A stretch of DNA of 64,000 bases from Notolepis coatsorum (taxonomy: Eukaryota; Chordata; Actinopteri; Aulopiformes; Paralepididae): positions 36,165,760 through 36,229,759 of the forward strand of contig OZ020593.1 of the NCBI GenBank assembly GCA_963971535.1. Reading direction: 5' to 3'. Below, in pieces: positions 51,872-63,387 of the stretch (positions are counted from its first letter, which is position 1; each line of letters opens with the position of its first letter). Below the pieces are notes generated by a model. It saw nothing but the letters and a program-made list of their open reading frames with translations. It was not told the DNA's origin and did not search any database. Position numbers and translations under genes: made by a program.

Positions 51872-52090
51872 CAGTGGTTCCCAAAGTTGGGGTCGCGACC
51901 CAAAGGTGGGCCGCGAGCAGCCACGGTTGGGCCGCGAGATGATTTAAAAAATAATAATAAAAATAAAAAAAAATCGGTCGCCTGAAAAAAAAAAAAAAAA
52001 AAAAAAAAAAAAGCCAGGCGATGTGCATTGGGCCGCGGCTCTCTGACGCCTTATTTTCTGGGCCCCGGCCTGAAAAGTTTGGGAACCCTG
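51872..52090. mobile_element. hAT MITE (219 bp), 8-bp TSD
   Basis: The left end is CAGTGGTTCCCAAAGTTGGG and the right end reversed is CAGGGTTCCCAAACTTTTCA. Flanks are GACTAGAG on both sides (51864-51871 and 52091-52098). It is a deletion derivative of the same family as 13172-15660. An A run of about 25 lies inside. Confidence 0.9.
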
Positions 52091-52097
52091 GACTAGA

Positions 52098-52251
52098 GAG
52101 TAGAGATATATAGAGAGAGAGAGAGAGAGCGAGAGAGAGAGCGAGAGCGAGAGGCCAGAGAGAGAGAGAGAGAGGACGAGAGAGACTGTCCGCGCGCGGC
52201 GCCAGTCTAGAGAGACAGAGAGAGGAAGAGAGAGAGAGAGGCAGAGAGAGG

Positions 52252-52336
<85 letters not shown>
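52098..52336. repeat. (GA)n-rich low-complexity region
   Basis: Imperfect GA blocks at 52110-52250, becoming a pure (GA)n array at 52256-52336. A second, imperfect GA-rich block lies at 52537-52590, sharing GAGACTGTCCG-GCGGCGC-AGTCTAGAGAG text with 52183-52215. Confidence 0.9.
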
Positions 52337-52339
<3 letters not shown>

Positions 52340-52811
52340 TTCCTTCCTGGCTAAGCTGTCAACTACTAGACAGCTGCATAGAAGCAGCTCGAATGCGTTG
52401 TTACTTGTTACAGAGTTGGTCCACTCTGCTATTATGAAATTACCCAAAAAGTATGTAAGCTTTTTTTTTCTTTATCTGAGAGAATGTCCGCGAATGTCCT
52501 CCTCACGCAGGAGAAGTTGGGGGGTGCGCACGGCGCGAGAGAGAGAAGAGAGAGACTGTGTCTAGAGAGGAGAGAGAGAGGGAGGAAGAAGAGACTGTCC
52601 GTGTGCGGCGCTAGTCTAGAGAGGAGTAGGCTACTTTGCTTCCTGGATTAGGTACTATAGTTCGATTGAAACGAACCGAGTCCCAACTTTTCAAGAGGAC
52701 CATGGTTCGGTTGTTTGGTCCTCATTATAGTTCGGTTTGCGTTCACACTGTACAAACCAAACGGACTATCGATCTAAAGGGACCATGGTCCACTTAAAGG
52801 GACCATGGTAT

Positions 52812-52860
52812 TCTGTACTTCTGTATGACAACTATTAAAGAACTTGAACTTGAACTTGAA
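52812..52860 (+). mobile_element. LINE 3' tail scrap
   Basis: GTATTCTGTACTTCTGTATG, then ACAACTATTAAAG and (AACTTG)n, matches the end of 55860-56390. Confidence 0.6.
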
Positions 52861-52905
52861 CTCCACTTAAAGTGGACCAAACAGAGTAGGTGTGACGCGC
52901 CCTTA

Positions 52906-53296
52906 GACATGAGGTCCATACCCAGTCCCCATCGGAGCTGTGAAGAAGTCTTTCAACATAAAGTAGGATCTTGGTTAGAAACCATTCGAAGACACTCATC
53001 ATACTCCGCCGAGGATCGGGAGCAGTTTCAGGTTGCAAAGATGGCGCAGAACGTATAGATGAACTCTGTGCCGTTGTGTTGTCGGCGAGAGGAGAGAGGA
53101 CCTGAGGGTTGAGACTCTCACCAAAACACTGACGGATGTGTCGACAACAATTAGTTTCTTTATCTGCTGTTGTGCCTTACATAAACGTTTAGATATATTT
53201 TGTGAGTGCATATTATTTATCCTTTTTGAAGCCGTATCAGAGACGGTCTATGTGATGAGAGGACGGAGCACTGTGATCACTGGTTTTGATCACTGC
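52906..53296. other. Intronic sequence, no firm feature
   Basis: Plain sequence; nothing recognised except a drift into the 47-bp unit near 53240-53296. Confidence 0.35.
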
Positions 53297-53455
53297 GAGA
53301 GCTTTGCTAAATATGTAACACTAAACACGGATGGAGCACTGCGAGGGTTTTGATAAATCTGGAACACTAAAGACGGACGGAGCACTGCAAGGGTTTTTGA
53401 TAAATCTGGAACACTAAAGACAGACAGAGCACTGCAAGGGTTTTGATCAATCTGG
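53297..53455. repeat. About 47-bp minisatellite
   Basis: Three to four copies of TAAATCTGGAACACTAAAGA-CGGACGGAGCACTGCAAGGG-TTTTTGA. The same unit appears at 47805-47868, about 5.5 kb away. Confidence 0.85.
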
Positions 53456-53459
53456 AAAT

Positions 53460-53900
53460 GATAATTAGTTGTCATACAGAAATACAGAATACTTTGCATG
53501 AAATGCTTCTTTCATATAACAAGATAGTATAAAAGTATAATATAAGTATAAATAGAAAGCCAAGAAGTCAAGTACGTAAACAAGTGTAAACAACACAAAT
53601 GTTCAGTATACCTATACAGTATGTGCAGTACAGTACAATGTAGAAATAGTGAGGTATAGCTTAGCTTGTGGTGCCACCTTGTGGTGGTGTGGTGAAATGA
53701 GGTGCAATAAGGAATAAGGAATGAGAATGATGTGCAATTTCCTTACCAATAATATAAATATAAAGTGTAAAGTGTGTTAGTGTCTAAAGTGGTAAAGTGG
53801 GTGCTACAGTGTGTTGTTATTTAAAGTGTGTGTGTGCTGTGGGTGTGTTGATGGTTTGTTATTGTTCATTGTTCATCGAGCATCATGATGGACTGGGGAT
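53460..53900 (-). mobile_element. LINE 3' UTR
   Basis: TAGTTGTCATACAGAAATAC at the left is the reversed LINE end seen at 55860-56390 and 2567-2830, followed by (TAGTATAAAAG)-type and GTGTAAAG-rich 3' UTR text. No coding part. Confidence 0.55.
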
Positions 53901-53965
53901 AGAAGCTCTCCTGAGTCTCTCTGTGCTTGTCATGAGACTCCGGTATCGATATCACACATCTCCCT

Positions 53966-54012
53966 TAGCCCCCCCCCCCCCTCCCTCCCACAGCCCCCCC
54001 CCCGCCCCCCCC
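53966..54012. repeat. C-rich low-complexity tract
   Basis: Runs of C broken by T, A and G over about 45 bp. Confidence 0.85.
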
Positions 54013-54590
<578 letters not shown>

Positions 54591-54659
54591 ACCAGTCTGT
54601 GTGGCTGACTGTCACTCAAAGTGCTTATGGGCGGAGCCAGGCCATAACAGCCTGAAATC

Positions 54660-54815
54660 CTGAGGCTGAAAAATTATGGTTTTGAGTACTTGATTAGAAA
54701 TATAAACAATGCTTTTAGGTGATATCCTCAGGAATACAAATTGGTCATTATAATTTGTTTTTATGATGTGTTTGTAATTTCCAAATAAAAATCAAATCAA
54801 ATCAAATCAAATCTC
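54660..54815 (+). mobile_element. LINE 3' tail with (AAATC)n end
   Basis: A T-rich 3' UTR ending CCAAATAAAAATCAAATCAA with further AAATC repeats, typical of a non-LTR end. Confidence 0.5.
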
Positions 54816-55714
54816 CCTACAATAGGAGGTAAACAGGTTTACCGGTACACAAACAACCCCAGCATAAAAAATGCACACAGAGTTCTGCCGAGTGGCCCGC
54901 TGGCACAGTCTACATAACGGAACGTAGGCCAAGTGCGTCCACATTATTATAGGATTCTATCACATTTTCATAACAATAGCACCCTGCGCCGTTTTCATTG
55001 AGGTTTCTTACAAATTAACGATGCTTTATCTTGTCCTTTATATGCCGATTATCATTAGAATCTTAAATTGTACCATATGTCCCCCTTTAGACAACATATG
55101 TAATGCTACCAGCGCACTTTTGTTAAGATAATTAGTTGGCCATTCGCGGTCGCTATACCGAGGTTGCAGTAATAGTTTAACGCTGTTCAGATCACGTCGG
55201 AGAATATAGACCCATCCCAGTGACCTGCGACCTGTGCTAACGCTCTTGGGAAATGCAGTGTTGTAGTTCTCAACATTTTCAGCCTTTAATTTTAAACCAA
55301 TGCTGCCATCTACTGACAACAAAAAATGTTTGTCTAATCGTCACCTTGAGAGCTACTTCCGTATACAGCGCCGCCCCAAACCCATTCTAGAGATTCCACT
55401 TTTTGCTGGGAGTGGGGCGTGGCCGTATTTGGTCCCAGACAATAAGAGTGGCTGCAATTGGTCACCGTGACGTTACACGCTTCCCAGATTGTCATCCGAC
55501 CGGCCCTGATTAGTCAAGTGAGCACCGTGTTCTCAATCAACAGCCGTGATGGTGAGAAGGGTGGAACCTGGGGAGAGACACAGGGGGGGGACAGAAAAAC
55601 AATAAGTGTTTGTAGGTGAAGTATTTACTCTAACAACCAGGAAATGCCCAAGAGAAAGCTGTATGTCTTGTAGTTGAAATCTAGTCATGCATGCATGAAA
55701 ACTGTGTGCAATTC
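54816..55714. other. Intronic sequence, mostly unassigned
   Basis: Contains AATGCTGCCATCTACTGACA near 55300, a phrase common in dispersed repeats, but I cannot define an element. The rest shows nothing. Confidence 0.35.
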
Positions 55715-55831
55715 CTTGCTGTAATATATTGGGTGCTACATTATATAATCATCCTTGCTGTAATATATTGGGTGCTACATTATATAATCATCATTGCCAT
55801 AATATATTGGGTGCTACATTATATAATCATC
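55715..55831. repeat. 39-bp tandem repeat, three copies
   Basis: CCTTGCTGTAATATATTGGG-TGCTACATTATATAATCAT repeated three times; the third copy has a CATT variant and CATAA. Confidence 0.9.
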
Positions 55832-55859
55832 CTTGTGTTCTGGTGTGTCAGTGACCCAG

Positions 55860-56390
55860 TACGTTTATTTCTTTTATATAGAGGCCATCAGGCTGCTAAA
55901 CGAACAATAATCACTATGCAACAACCATCAAATGCACACAGCACACACACCCACACGCACACACTCACTCAAACAAACAACACACTGCAGCACCCACTCT
56001 CCACACTTTAGATCACACAAACACACTTACACTTTATATGTATTGATAAAGGATTTGCACTACAACTCGTACACCTACTGTGAATTGTACCTAAATAGCA
56101 CCTCGTCCCATTTCTCCATTTCTGCCTTGCACTATATAGTATTGTATATTAGTACACTGCACAGTATTGTATATTGTATGGTAACTACGTCTATTCTGCA
56201 TCGAACATTGTACATATGTCTAAACTGAACACTGTGACCTCATTTTTTTACTTCTAATTTTACTATGTATTTATTTCATACTTATCTTGTCTTGCACAGT
56301 CTCTGGAGCGCAACAGTAAGAAGCATTTTGTATAAAAGTATTCTGTACTTCTGTATGACAACTATTAAGGAAACTTGAAACTTGAAACTA
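55860..56390 (+). mobile_element. LINE C-terminal scrap and 3' UTR ending in (GAAACTT)n
   Basis: RGHQAAKRTI (frame-shifted EAIRLLNEQ) resembles the last ORF2 residues. A long 3' UTR ends GTATTCTGTACTTCTGTATG-ACAACTATTAAGGAAACTTG. Tail copies lie at 2567, 52812 and 53460. Confidence 0.65.
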
Positions 56391-56492
56391 GAGGTGGTAC
56401 TCTATGTGATGTGCTCAATCTTACCTAATACAGCTATATTATTATTGATTATCGTATTTAATACGTCATCTGTATTGGATTTATTTTCTTAA

Positions 56493-56586
56493 CCCTTTAA
56501 CTGCCACATGACAGAATTAGGTTAACCCTTTACTATCACACAACCGACGGTCGGTTAATCGGCTGGTGTGTGGCAGTGAAAGGGTT
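56493..56586. mobile_element. Hairpin MITE, piggyBac-like
   Basis: CCCTTTAACTGCCACATGAC at the left and GTGTGGCAGTGAAAGGG at the right, with TTAA at 56489-56492 and a mutated right site (TTTG). It is related to 30037-30110, with an extra central GACGGTCGGTTAATCGG segment. Confidence 0.7.
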
Positions 56587-56706
56587 TGTTCCATGTACTG
56601 TATGTAAATAATTGCTTGTGGTGTTTCACAGCTGAACTGCAGAAAGTGTTGGGACAACCCCTCATTTAACACGGAAAGGGCCATTTTCACAATAGGTCCC
56701 CTTTAA

Positions 56707-57604
56707 CTCATTGATCGCCACGCTGGGAACGGGATATGGCTATGTGCTGCCACACATTAAACCTATGGAGTCGCTCACCTTGTTTGCAGGGCTATAACTA
56801 TATATATATTATAGCTATGGATGCAATAATATGGCCCATTTGGCATCGAGTAAAAAAAAATTCCATCCATACATTCCCGTTTTATACCGTGGTGAATATA
56901 AGTATGGTTTTAGAGCGGTTTAGGGTAATTCCTGGGAGGCTAGTAATAGGCCGCGACGCATATTATACTTAATCCATTGGCATTTCGTCCCTATACATGC
57001 TACAATTAAAAATTCAAATCCATATGATCGGTATATTATGTTCCATCATGAATGCATGAAAGGTGGGGGGGGGGGGGGGTCATTTCTGATTAATTGATTG
57101 TCAATAACGGCATTCGTTAGTACAACAGCATACGCTGATCAGGGCGATGGCTATGAAAACAAGGCACAACCAAGCTGAAATTGACGTTGAATTGCTCTTA
57201 CCTGTGGCGTGAGATTCCAAATTCTGGTAGATTGTATGTCCATTTGGGCCACGATATAACCCACCACAGCATAATGAATCGGCGGTCCCGAAACTATTCA
57301 ATGCGATCGGGTAAAGCTCTCGGTCCAGGTTACTAGAAAAGTCTGCCCGGATGAATTTCATCGACATACAGGGTCATAGACAGAGTCTCAAAGGGAGTGC
57401 AACATCGTCTGCATACCACCAGGCGGCGGTATTGGACTTTTTGCAATCTCAGACTCATTCCCTATGGTTACACAGGCTCCTGGATGGATAACGATTGTAA
57501 ATAGCGAATAAAAGAAATAACAATCAAATAACGTATATATACGTGGTTGGCGTTCAACGATTGGCGGACAAACACGTATTAAATCGTTGTTGGCAGGAAA
57601 TGAG
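56707..57604. mobile_element. TTAA-flanked element (piggyBac-like, non-autonomous)
   Basis: The left end is CTCATTGATCGCCACGCTGG and the right end reversed is CTCATTTCCTGCCAACAACG. TTAA flanks both sides (56703-56706 and 57605-57608). Interior words such as GTTTGCAGGGCTATAACT and ATATGGCCCATTTGG recur at 13780-14680. A G run lies at 57064-57080. No transposase frame is seen. Confidence 0.6.
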
Positions 57605-57884
57605 TTAATGAAATAAAAATGTCTATTGAAATTTTAAGCATTAAAAAAAACGCCATTTGATGTTGTAGGTTCGGAAATTATTTAGAGAAAGCATGAGATG
57701 TGAGGAAGAGAGTATTGTACCCGTAGAGGTACTAAGGTATTTAGTTCATTTGAAATTATGATTCCAATGCTAGAAGCAATTTTTATGTAAGAGAAGATGA
57801 TGTACCATGGATTCTTATTATTAATGTGTTGTATAGGTGTCCTATAATCGCATGTGGAATGGGCCACTTTTTCACTTTTTATTT

Positions 57885-58290
57885 TTTTTTAACAAATGTT
57901 TTTTATTTTCCCTTTTTTTACATGAAACAAGACAAACAATACAGTAACAGTAATAATCAACGATAAATCACAGGACAATAACAGAAATAATAATAACAAT
58001 AATGACGGTCCAGTAATTAAATCAGAATGAAAGTAGACTAAAAGACATAAAAAAATAAAATACAATACATGGGCTCTTGCTCGCTCTTAATTGATATGTT
58101 GGCATACACTATATCCTGCAGTCTATGTGGTGCCACTATGTTCTCCTCTATAATGGTCTCCAGGATACCGCTGCTTGAGAATCAAACCTGGTGATAATTG
58201 TCTTAAAGAGAACGCTTAAAGTAATATTTGAAGTCTGGAAAGGCTAAACCCCATCGTTTTATTTCTCTGTGCAGTGGATCTTTTTTAACG
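57885..58290 (-). mobile_element. L1-like ORF2 fragment and 3' end
   Basis: At the left, AACAAATGTTTTTTATTTTC and (later) GTCCAGTAATTAAATCA match 1440-1660. Further right the minus strand reads LQREIKRWGLAFPDFKYYF, the LxLPNFKLYYxA-type block before the L1 C terminus. The middle is deleted relative to 1440-2165. Confidence 0.6.
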
Positions 58291-58909
58291 TTTCCACTTT
58301 TCTTGTCACTCAAAGTTGCCTTTCATTAACAACATAATTTCAGATTTGCCACATAATATGGTTTCGACATGAAAGGTGACATGTGAATGATTACTACCTT
58401 GTCGCCCAGCAACTGGCTTTTAAAATGAGGGTCAAATTGGACAATTTCAGTGATTGACAAGCAGCATTATTCAAAGCTGTACTGCCTTACCTCTATGCAA
58501 AACGGAAGAAAAAAAAATAACAAATGTCACTAATTTTGAATTAATACAAATAATGGGAACAGAACAGGCTTCATGACTTTGAAACAGACCTTTTTTTGTG
58601 AGTACTTTAAAAAATGATTGAGCGTACAGTAAGTGCTCGGGACTACTAATGCAAATGAGCTTGTATGTTCCCAGGTCACATAAACACACATTATATAAAA
58701 CATTTATCCTGGTCTCTTTATTTATTTCTTATTTGTTATGACTATAAAGGACACAACATGCCACGCATGCCACGCAGCATTTATTGCCACAGTCCCCCGG
58801 GCTGGTATTAGTCAGTGGTGTCCTTCTGGACTTATGGCTATATATCAGCATCCATGCATTTGTCAGACATGCACGACGGCTGACACAGACAGCATTGGAC
58901 TGTTATTCC
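58291..58909. other. Intronic sequence, no firm feature
   Basis: Includes a short TGCCACGCATGCCACGCAGC direct repeat near 58758. The part from about 58738 rightwards may already belong to the LINE whose tail follows. Confidence 0.4.
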
Positions 58910-59175
58910 AGCTGCCCGTCATCCCAGCCGCCCGTCATCCTACATTCATTTTTTAGCCACTGTTTATACTGTATATAGTCCTGTATAGTGTATGCACATC
59001 GTATCCCATATGTTACTTATGTTAATAGTGTCATGTTATGTTACTTTATGTTTATATTAGATTTTTTTTTTATATACACCGTGGGAAGGGGGAAACAAAA
59101 TGTCACGTCTCTGTATGTCTTGCACATTATCCACATTATGAGAAGCGACAATAAAGCTGACTTTGACTTTGACTA
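58910..59175 (+). mobile_element. LINE 3' tail with (TGACTT)n end
   Basis: Ends GCGACAATAAAGCTGACTTT and GACTTTGACT, a typical fish non-LTR poly-A signal plus hexamer tail, preceded by a T-rich UTR. Confidence 0.6.
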
Positions 59176-60012
59176 GATGCCCATCATCCCAGGCATCCAT
59201 CATCCCAGCCACCCATCATCCTAGCAGCCCATCATCCCAGCAGCCCATCATCCCAGCCACCCATCATCCTAGCAGCCCATCATCCCAGCAGCCCATCATC
59301 CCAGCCACCCATCATCCTAGCAGCCCATCATCCTAGCAGCCCATCATCCCAGCAGCCCATCATCCCAGCCACCCATCATCCTAGCAGCCCATCATCCTAG
59401 CAGCCCATCATCCTAGCAGCCCATCATCCTAGCAGCCCATCATCCTAGCAGCCCATCATCCTAGCAGCCCATCATCCCAGCTGCCCATCATCCCAGCCAC
59501 CCATCATCCCAGCCACCCATCATCCCAGCTGCCCATCATCCTAGCAGCCCATCATCCCAGCCACCCATCATCCCAGCTGCCCATCATCCCAGCCACCCAT
59601 CATCCCAGCCACCCATCATCCCAGCTGCCCATCATCCTAGCAGCCCATCATCCCAGCCACCCATCATCCTAGCAGCCCATCATCCCAGCTGCCCATCATC
59701 CCAGCTGCCCATCATCCCAGCCACCCATCATCCCAGCTGCCCATCATCCCAGCCACCCATCATCCTAGCAGCCCATCATCCTAGCAGCCCATCATCCTAG
59801 CAGCCCATCATCCCAGCCACCCATCATCCTAGCAGCCCATCATCCTAGCAGCCCATCATCCCAGCTGCCCATCATCCCAGCCACCCATCATCCTAGCAGC
59901 CCATCATCCCAGCCACCCATCATCCTAGCAGCCCATCATCCTAGCAGCCCATCATCCCAGCCACCCATCATCCTAGCAGCCCATCATCCCAGCTGCCCAT
60001 CATCCCAGCCAC
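59176..60012. repeat. 16-bp minisatellite, about 52 copies
   Basis: Unit CCATCATCC-(C/T)AG-C(A/C/T)(G/A)C in three main variants (TAGCAGC, CAGCCAC, CAGCTGC), interspersed irregularly. The array starts at the 3' end of a LINE tail. Confidence 0.97.
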
Positions 60013-60057
60013 AAAACATCCAGCCCACAGAGGCAACAGCAAAAACAGAGAGATGCT

Positions 60058-60059
60058 AC

Positions 60060-60091
<32 letters not shown>

Positions 60092-60092
60092 C
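60058..60092. repeat. (AAT)n microsatellite
   Basis: About 11 copies of ATA. Confidence 0.95.
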
Positions 60093-61069
60093 ATTTCGGG
60101 TAATGTTGTGTAGGGGTGAGGAGTACCACTAGCCCCATGAGATAATATCACAATAATAGAGTCACAATATTGTAATATTGCAATATATTGTGATATATTA
60201 CCTTTTTTTTTATATTGATGCTTGGTGTATTGATATAATATCAGCACGTAAAATATAGCGATATATCGCTGTATCATGTCCCCTCCCCCCAGCCCTAATA
60301 GTGTGATATGTTGGGTAATAAAGTACATTAGCACAGATCAAATAATGTGTTTGTGGGGTGTTTGGATTTAGAGAGCAAACAGCTAGATATTGTATTTTAT
60401 TCATGATTTTATTAATTTATCTATTTTTTGTTGTACCATCAACTAACTGGAAGACAGAGGTGGTTGTTGTGGGAAGAGTGATTGAGTGAGTGACAGAACG
60501 TCTGCTTGGAAGGATGCTGCTGTGTCTGTCCGTTAGCTGAGAGACGGAACGAGGAGTTACACTATCGACAATGTACCACGACGCCTCCGAGATGAGACGA
60601 GACACTTCACCAGGCCATCTCACGTTGTCCCCTGGCATCACTGTCCCATCTATCTTCCATGGGAGCTCACAGATCAGTCTACGCAGGCAGCTACAATGAA
60701 AGTGTATTTCAATTTCAAGAGAGACTGAAATGATCTCATATATATATTTTATATGCCTTCTCCAAGGGCATGATTAAAGGGGATAATTGATAAACCGGCT
60801 TCATATACTGCTTTCTGTGTGCCAAGATGAATGTGGCGTATGTCTCAACAATCATGCTACAATTGCCTCCCCTGATTGGCCAATCAAAACGTCATCAGTT
60901 CCCCCGCTGGCTCTGAAAGTGGAATCCTGGGGATTGAGGTCATTCAGCACTTCCTCCATGGTAACCAGCTACGCGCTACAGACCGCCCTCACAATGATGT
61001 CTAGAGTGCCAGTTTAGGATGAATGTGGTGTAATCGTTTCACAAGTAGTCGTATTCGTCCTGCATGGCC
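60093..61069. other. Intronic sequence, mostly unique
   Basis: At 60140-60300 there are words such as CAATATTGTAATATTGCAAT and AAATATAGCGATATATCGCT that form small palindromes, consistent with a decayed hAT MITE. 60420-60660 and 60780-61050 are unassigned and have no gene wording. Confidence 0.4.
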
Positions 61070-61118
<49 letters not shown>

Positions 61119-61119
61119 T

Positions 61120-61163
<44 letters not shown>

Positions 61164-61164
61164 T

Positions 61165-61229
<65 letters not shown>
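61070..61229. repeat. (CTTT)n microsatellite
   Basis: About 40 copies with two single-base slips (CTTCTT, CTTTTC). Confidence 0.97.
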
Positions 61230-61418
61230 TTATATTTTTCTCTTTTTCTTCTCCTCTTATTAAAGACCCAGCACTCTGCCCCTCTTCTATTCACTTCTCA
61301 TCTCTCTCTTGATCTCTTTTAGTCTTACTATCTCTGCCTCCTGAGAACTGACTGACCCCCCACGTTCAATGCAGATGTTGACCCGTCTTATTGCTTTTTA
61401 TCTCTCTTCATTCCTCCC

Positions 61419-61795
<377 letters not shown>

Positions 61796-61811
61796 GTCTC
61801 TCTCCCTCCAG

Positions 61812-61972
61812 TGTCCCGAGGGCTTGAGGCCGATGAAGGACGGCTCAGGTTGCTATGACTACTCCAAGGGCACCGACTGTACGGACGGCTTCAACGGTGG
61901 CTGTGAGCAGCTGTGTCTCCAGCAGCTGGTTCCCCTGCCAGACGACGCCAGCAACGTCCTCATGTTCTGCGG
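61812..61972 (+). CDS. astn2: Astrotactin internal exon B (end of EGF and next cysteine module)
   Basis: This internal exon of 161 nt follows CTCTCCCTCCAG and ends before the donor GTGAGT (61973), leaving two bases of a split Gly codon. It encodes 53 codons: [20 protein letters not shown], then [18 protein letters not shown] and [15 protein letters not shown]. Cysteines at exon residues 1 and 14 complete the EGF started in exon A. Cysteines at 23, 31, 35 and 53 begin the following EGF module, cut by the next intron. The reading frame joins exon A in phase 0 (...STGCM|CPEGL...). The MKDGSGCYD and [14 protein letters not shown] stretches are highly conserved in astrotactins. The next exon lies beyond the window. 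Confidence 0.88.
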
Positions 61973-62723
61973 GTGAGTGTTAACACCGCCGAATTACACT
62001 GCACCCCAGGGCCCCGTTTCAGTGCTGAGGACAAAAAGGTATCCGACAGAGTTAGATAGTTATCTGCTGCTGCCGCTGTTGTTGTCGTCGCTATTGTCTA
62101 CAAGTTGGATACATTCCCGGCCTACCTCATAATACAGTAACCTTTGCAAAAGTCCATTTCACAATGTTTACATCCCATCCTTGTTTAGTTTCACGCTCGG
62201 TTTTGGTGAAGTTGTAATGAGATTTCGAGGCAGGTCGTATCGACCAATCAAATTGAAGCACAAGGGGCTCTGTGCTCTATATAGCGCCGATTTCAGCAAC
62301 TAGTGTTAAGAAAAGACCCCATTGGATACATGTAAGCATGTGGCGTAAGTGCCTTGCCTAACCCTAACCCTTGCTGTGTGTGTGTGTGTGTTTTGAATAT
62401 TTCAAACTTTTGAGCAACAGACTTGGATCACGGAACCCCTTTTGAAGTTCATAATGAGCTAATGAGGTAGAACATTGGTGACAAATAAGGTTTTTGCAAA
62501 ATAACTAAAGTAAGTCAATTATTGAATTAAATCCACTCCGATTCAGCCAGCAATCGGACATAATCACTCATAAGCAGCTCGTAATCACGACAATGAAAAA
62601 CGTGATTTGGATTCAATCAACCTTTCATGATGCTGTCGATATGAAAATGAAAAAATAACATAAACATTTTTACGAGACATTTACACCACAGCCTTCTATT
62701 TCAACTCCATTGTGACTCGCTGT
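61973..62723 (+). other. astn2: Start of the following astrotactin intron
   Basis: Opens with GGTGAGTGTT. No repeat is recognised apart from a short (GT)n near 62374. No further exon is visible to the window end. Confidence 0.6.
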
Positions 62724-63379
62724 CAGGGGTGTAAAGTACTTGAGTAATTGTACTTCGTTACAATAATTAAGTACTGTTTTTGGTTTTGGTACATTTGTAA
62801 TTTACTCAAGTATTATTAGGTTTGTATACTTGTACTTTTACTCAATTACATTTCAAAAAGTACAAAGTACAAATCTCGCAGGTCCAACCATTTTAATTAG
62901 TATATTTGTTTCTCTGGCCGAACTAACGTTAACGTTATTAACTTAGTAATCCTGCGGCCGCTCTTTATTTAAAAACAGCCAATCAAATCCCCATCAATGG
63001 AAATTGAACCCGCCCATACCCATGCTGATTGGTCCTTGTGTGAGTGTATGCTTGGTTTCATTCCAGCCTTTGCCTAAACACCAGCTGATGATTTCACTAA
63101 TTGGCTCACCTCTTCAACTAACTCACCTGGTGCAATGTGTAGTTAAAATGAAAACTTGACCCAAGATGGAATGAGTTTGAGACCCCTGGTATATCCCTTG
63201 CAATACTTTTTTTTTTTAACATTTGCTTTTTAGTTCATTTCAAAGTAGAAACTTTTTTACTTTTACTCAAGTGTGTTTTTAGCCAGATACTCTGACTCTT
63301 ACTTGAATAGGCCTACGATTTTGAGACGGTACCCATACTTTCACTTAAGTATAATCTCTGGGTACTTTTTACACCCCTG
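62724..63379. mobile_element. hAT-type element (CAGGGGTGTAAAGTAC ends), 8-bp TSD
   Basis: The left end is CAGGGGTGTAAAGTACTTGA and the right end reversed is CAGGGGTGTAAAAAGTACCC. Flanks are CTCGCTGT on both sides (62716-62723 and 63380-63387). The ends carry TACTTTTACTCAAGT-type words. The middle (about 63060-63195) looks like an unrelated insertion or older sequence. There is no transposase. Confidence 0.9.
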
Positions 63380-63387
63380 CTCGCTGT

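Larger units (their letters stand above)
51603..52902. mobile_element. Composite TTA-flanked DNA element with nested insertions
   Basis: The left end is GGGTGTGTTCACATCTGAAA and the right end reversed is GGGCGCGTCACACCTACTCT. TTA flanks both sides (51600-51602 and 52903-52905), suggesting Harbinger-like insertion. Inside are a hAT MITE (51872-52090), GA-rich arrays, GGACCATGGTCC-type palindromes at 52695-52815, and a LINE tail at 52812-52860. There is no transposase. Confidence 0.6.

Noticed and set aside
59176..60012. CRISPR-like regular repeats
   Set aside because: Units are contiguous with no unique spacers; this is a eukaryotic minisatellite.
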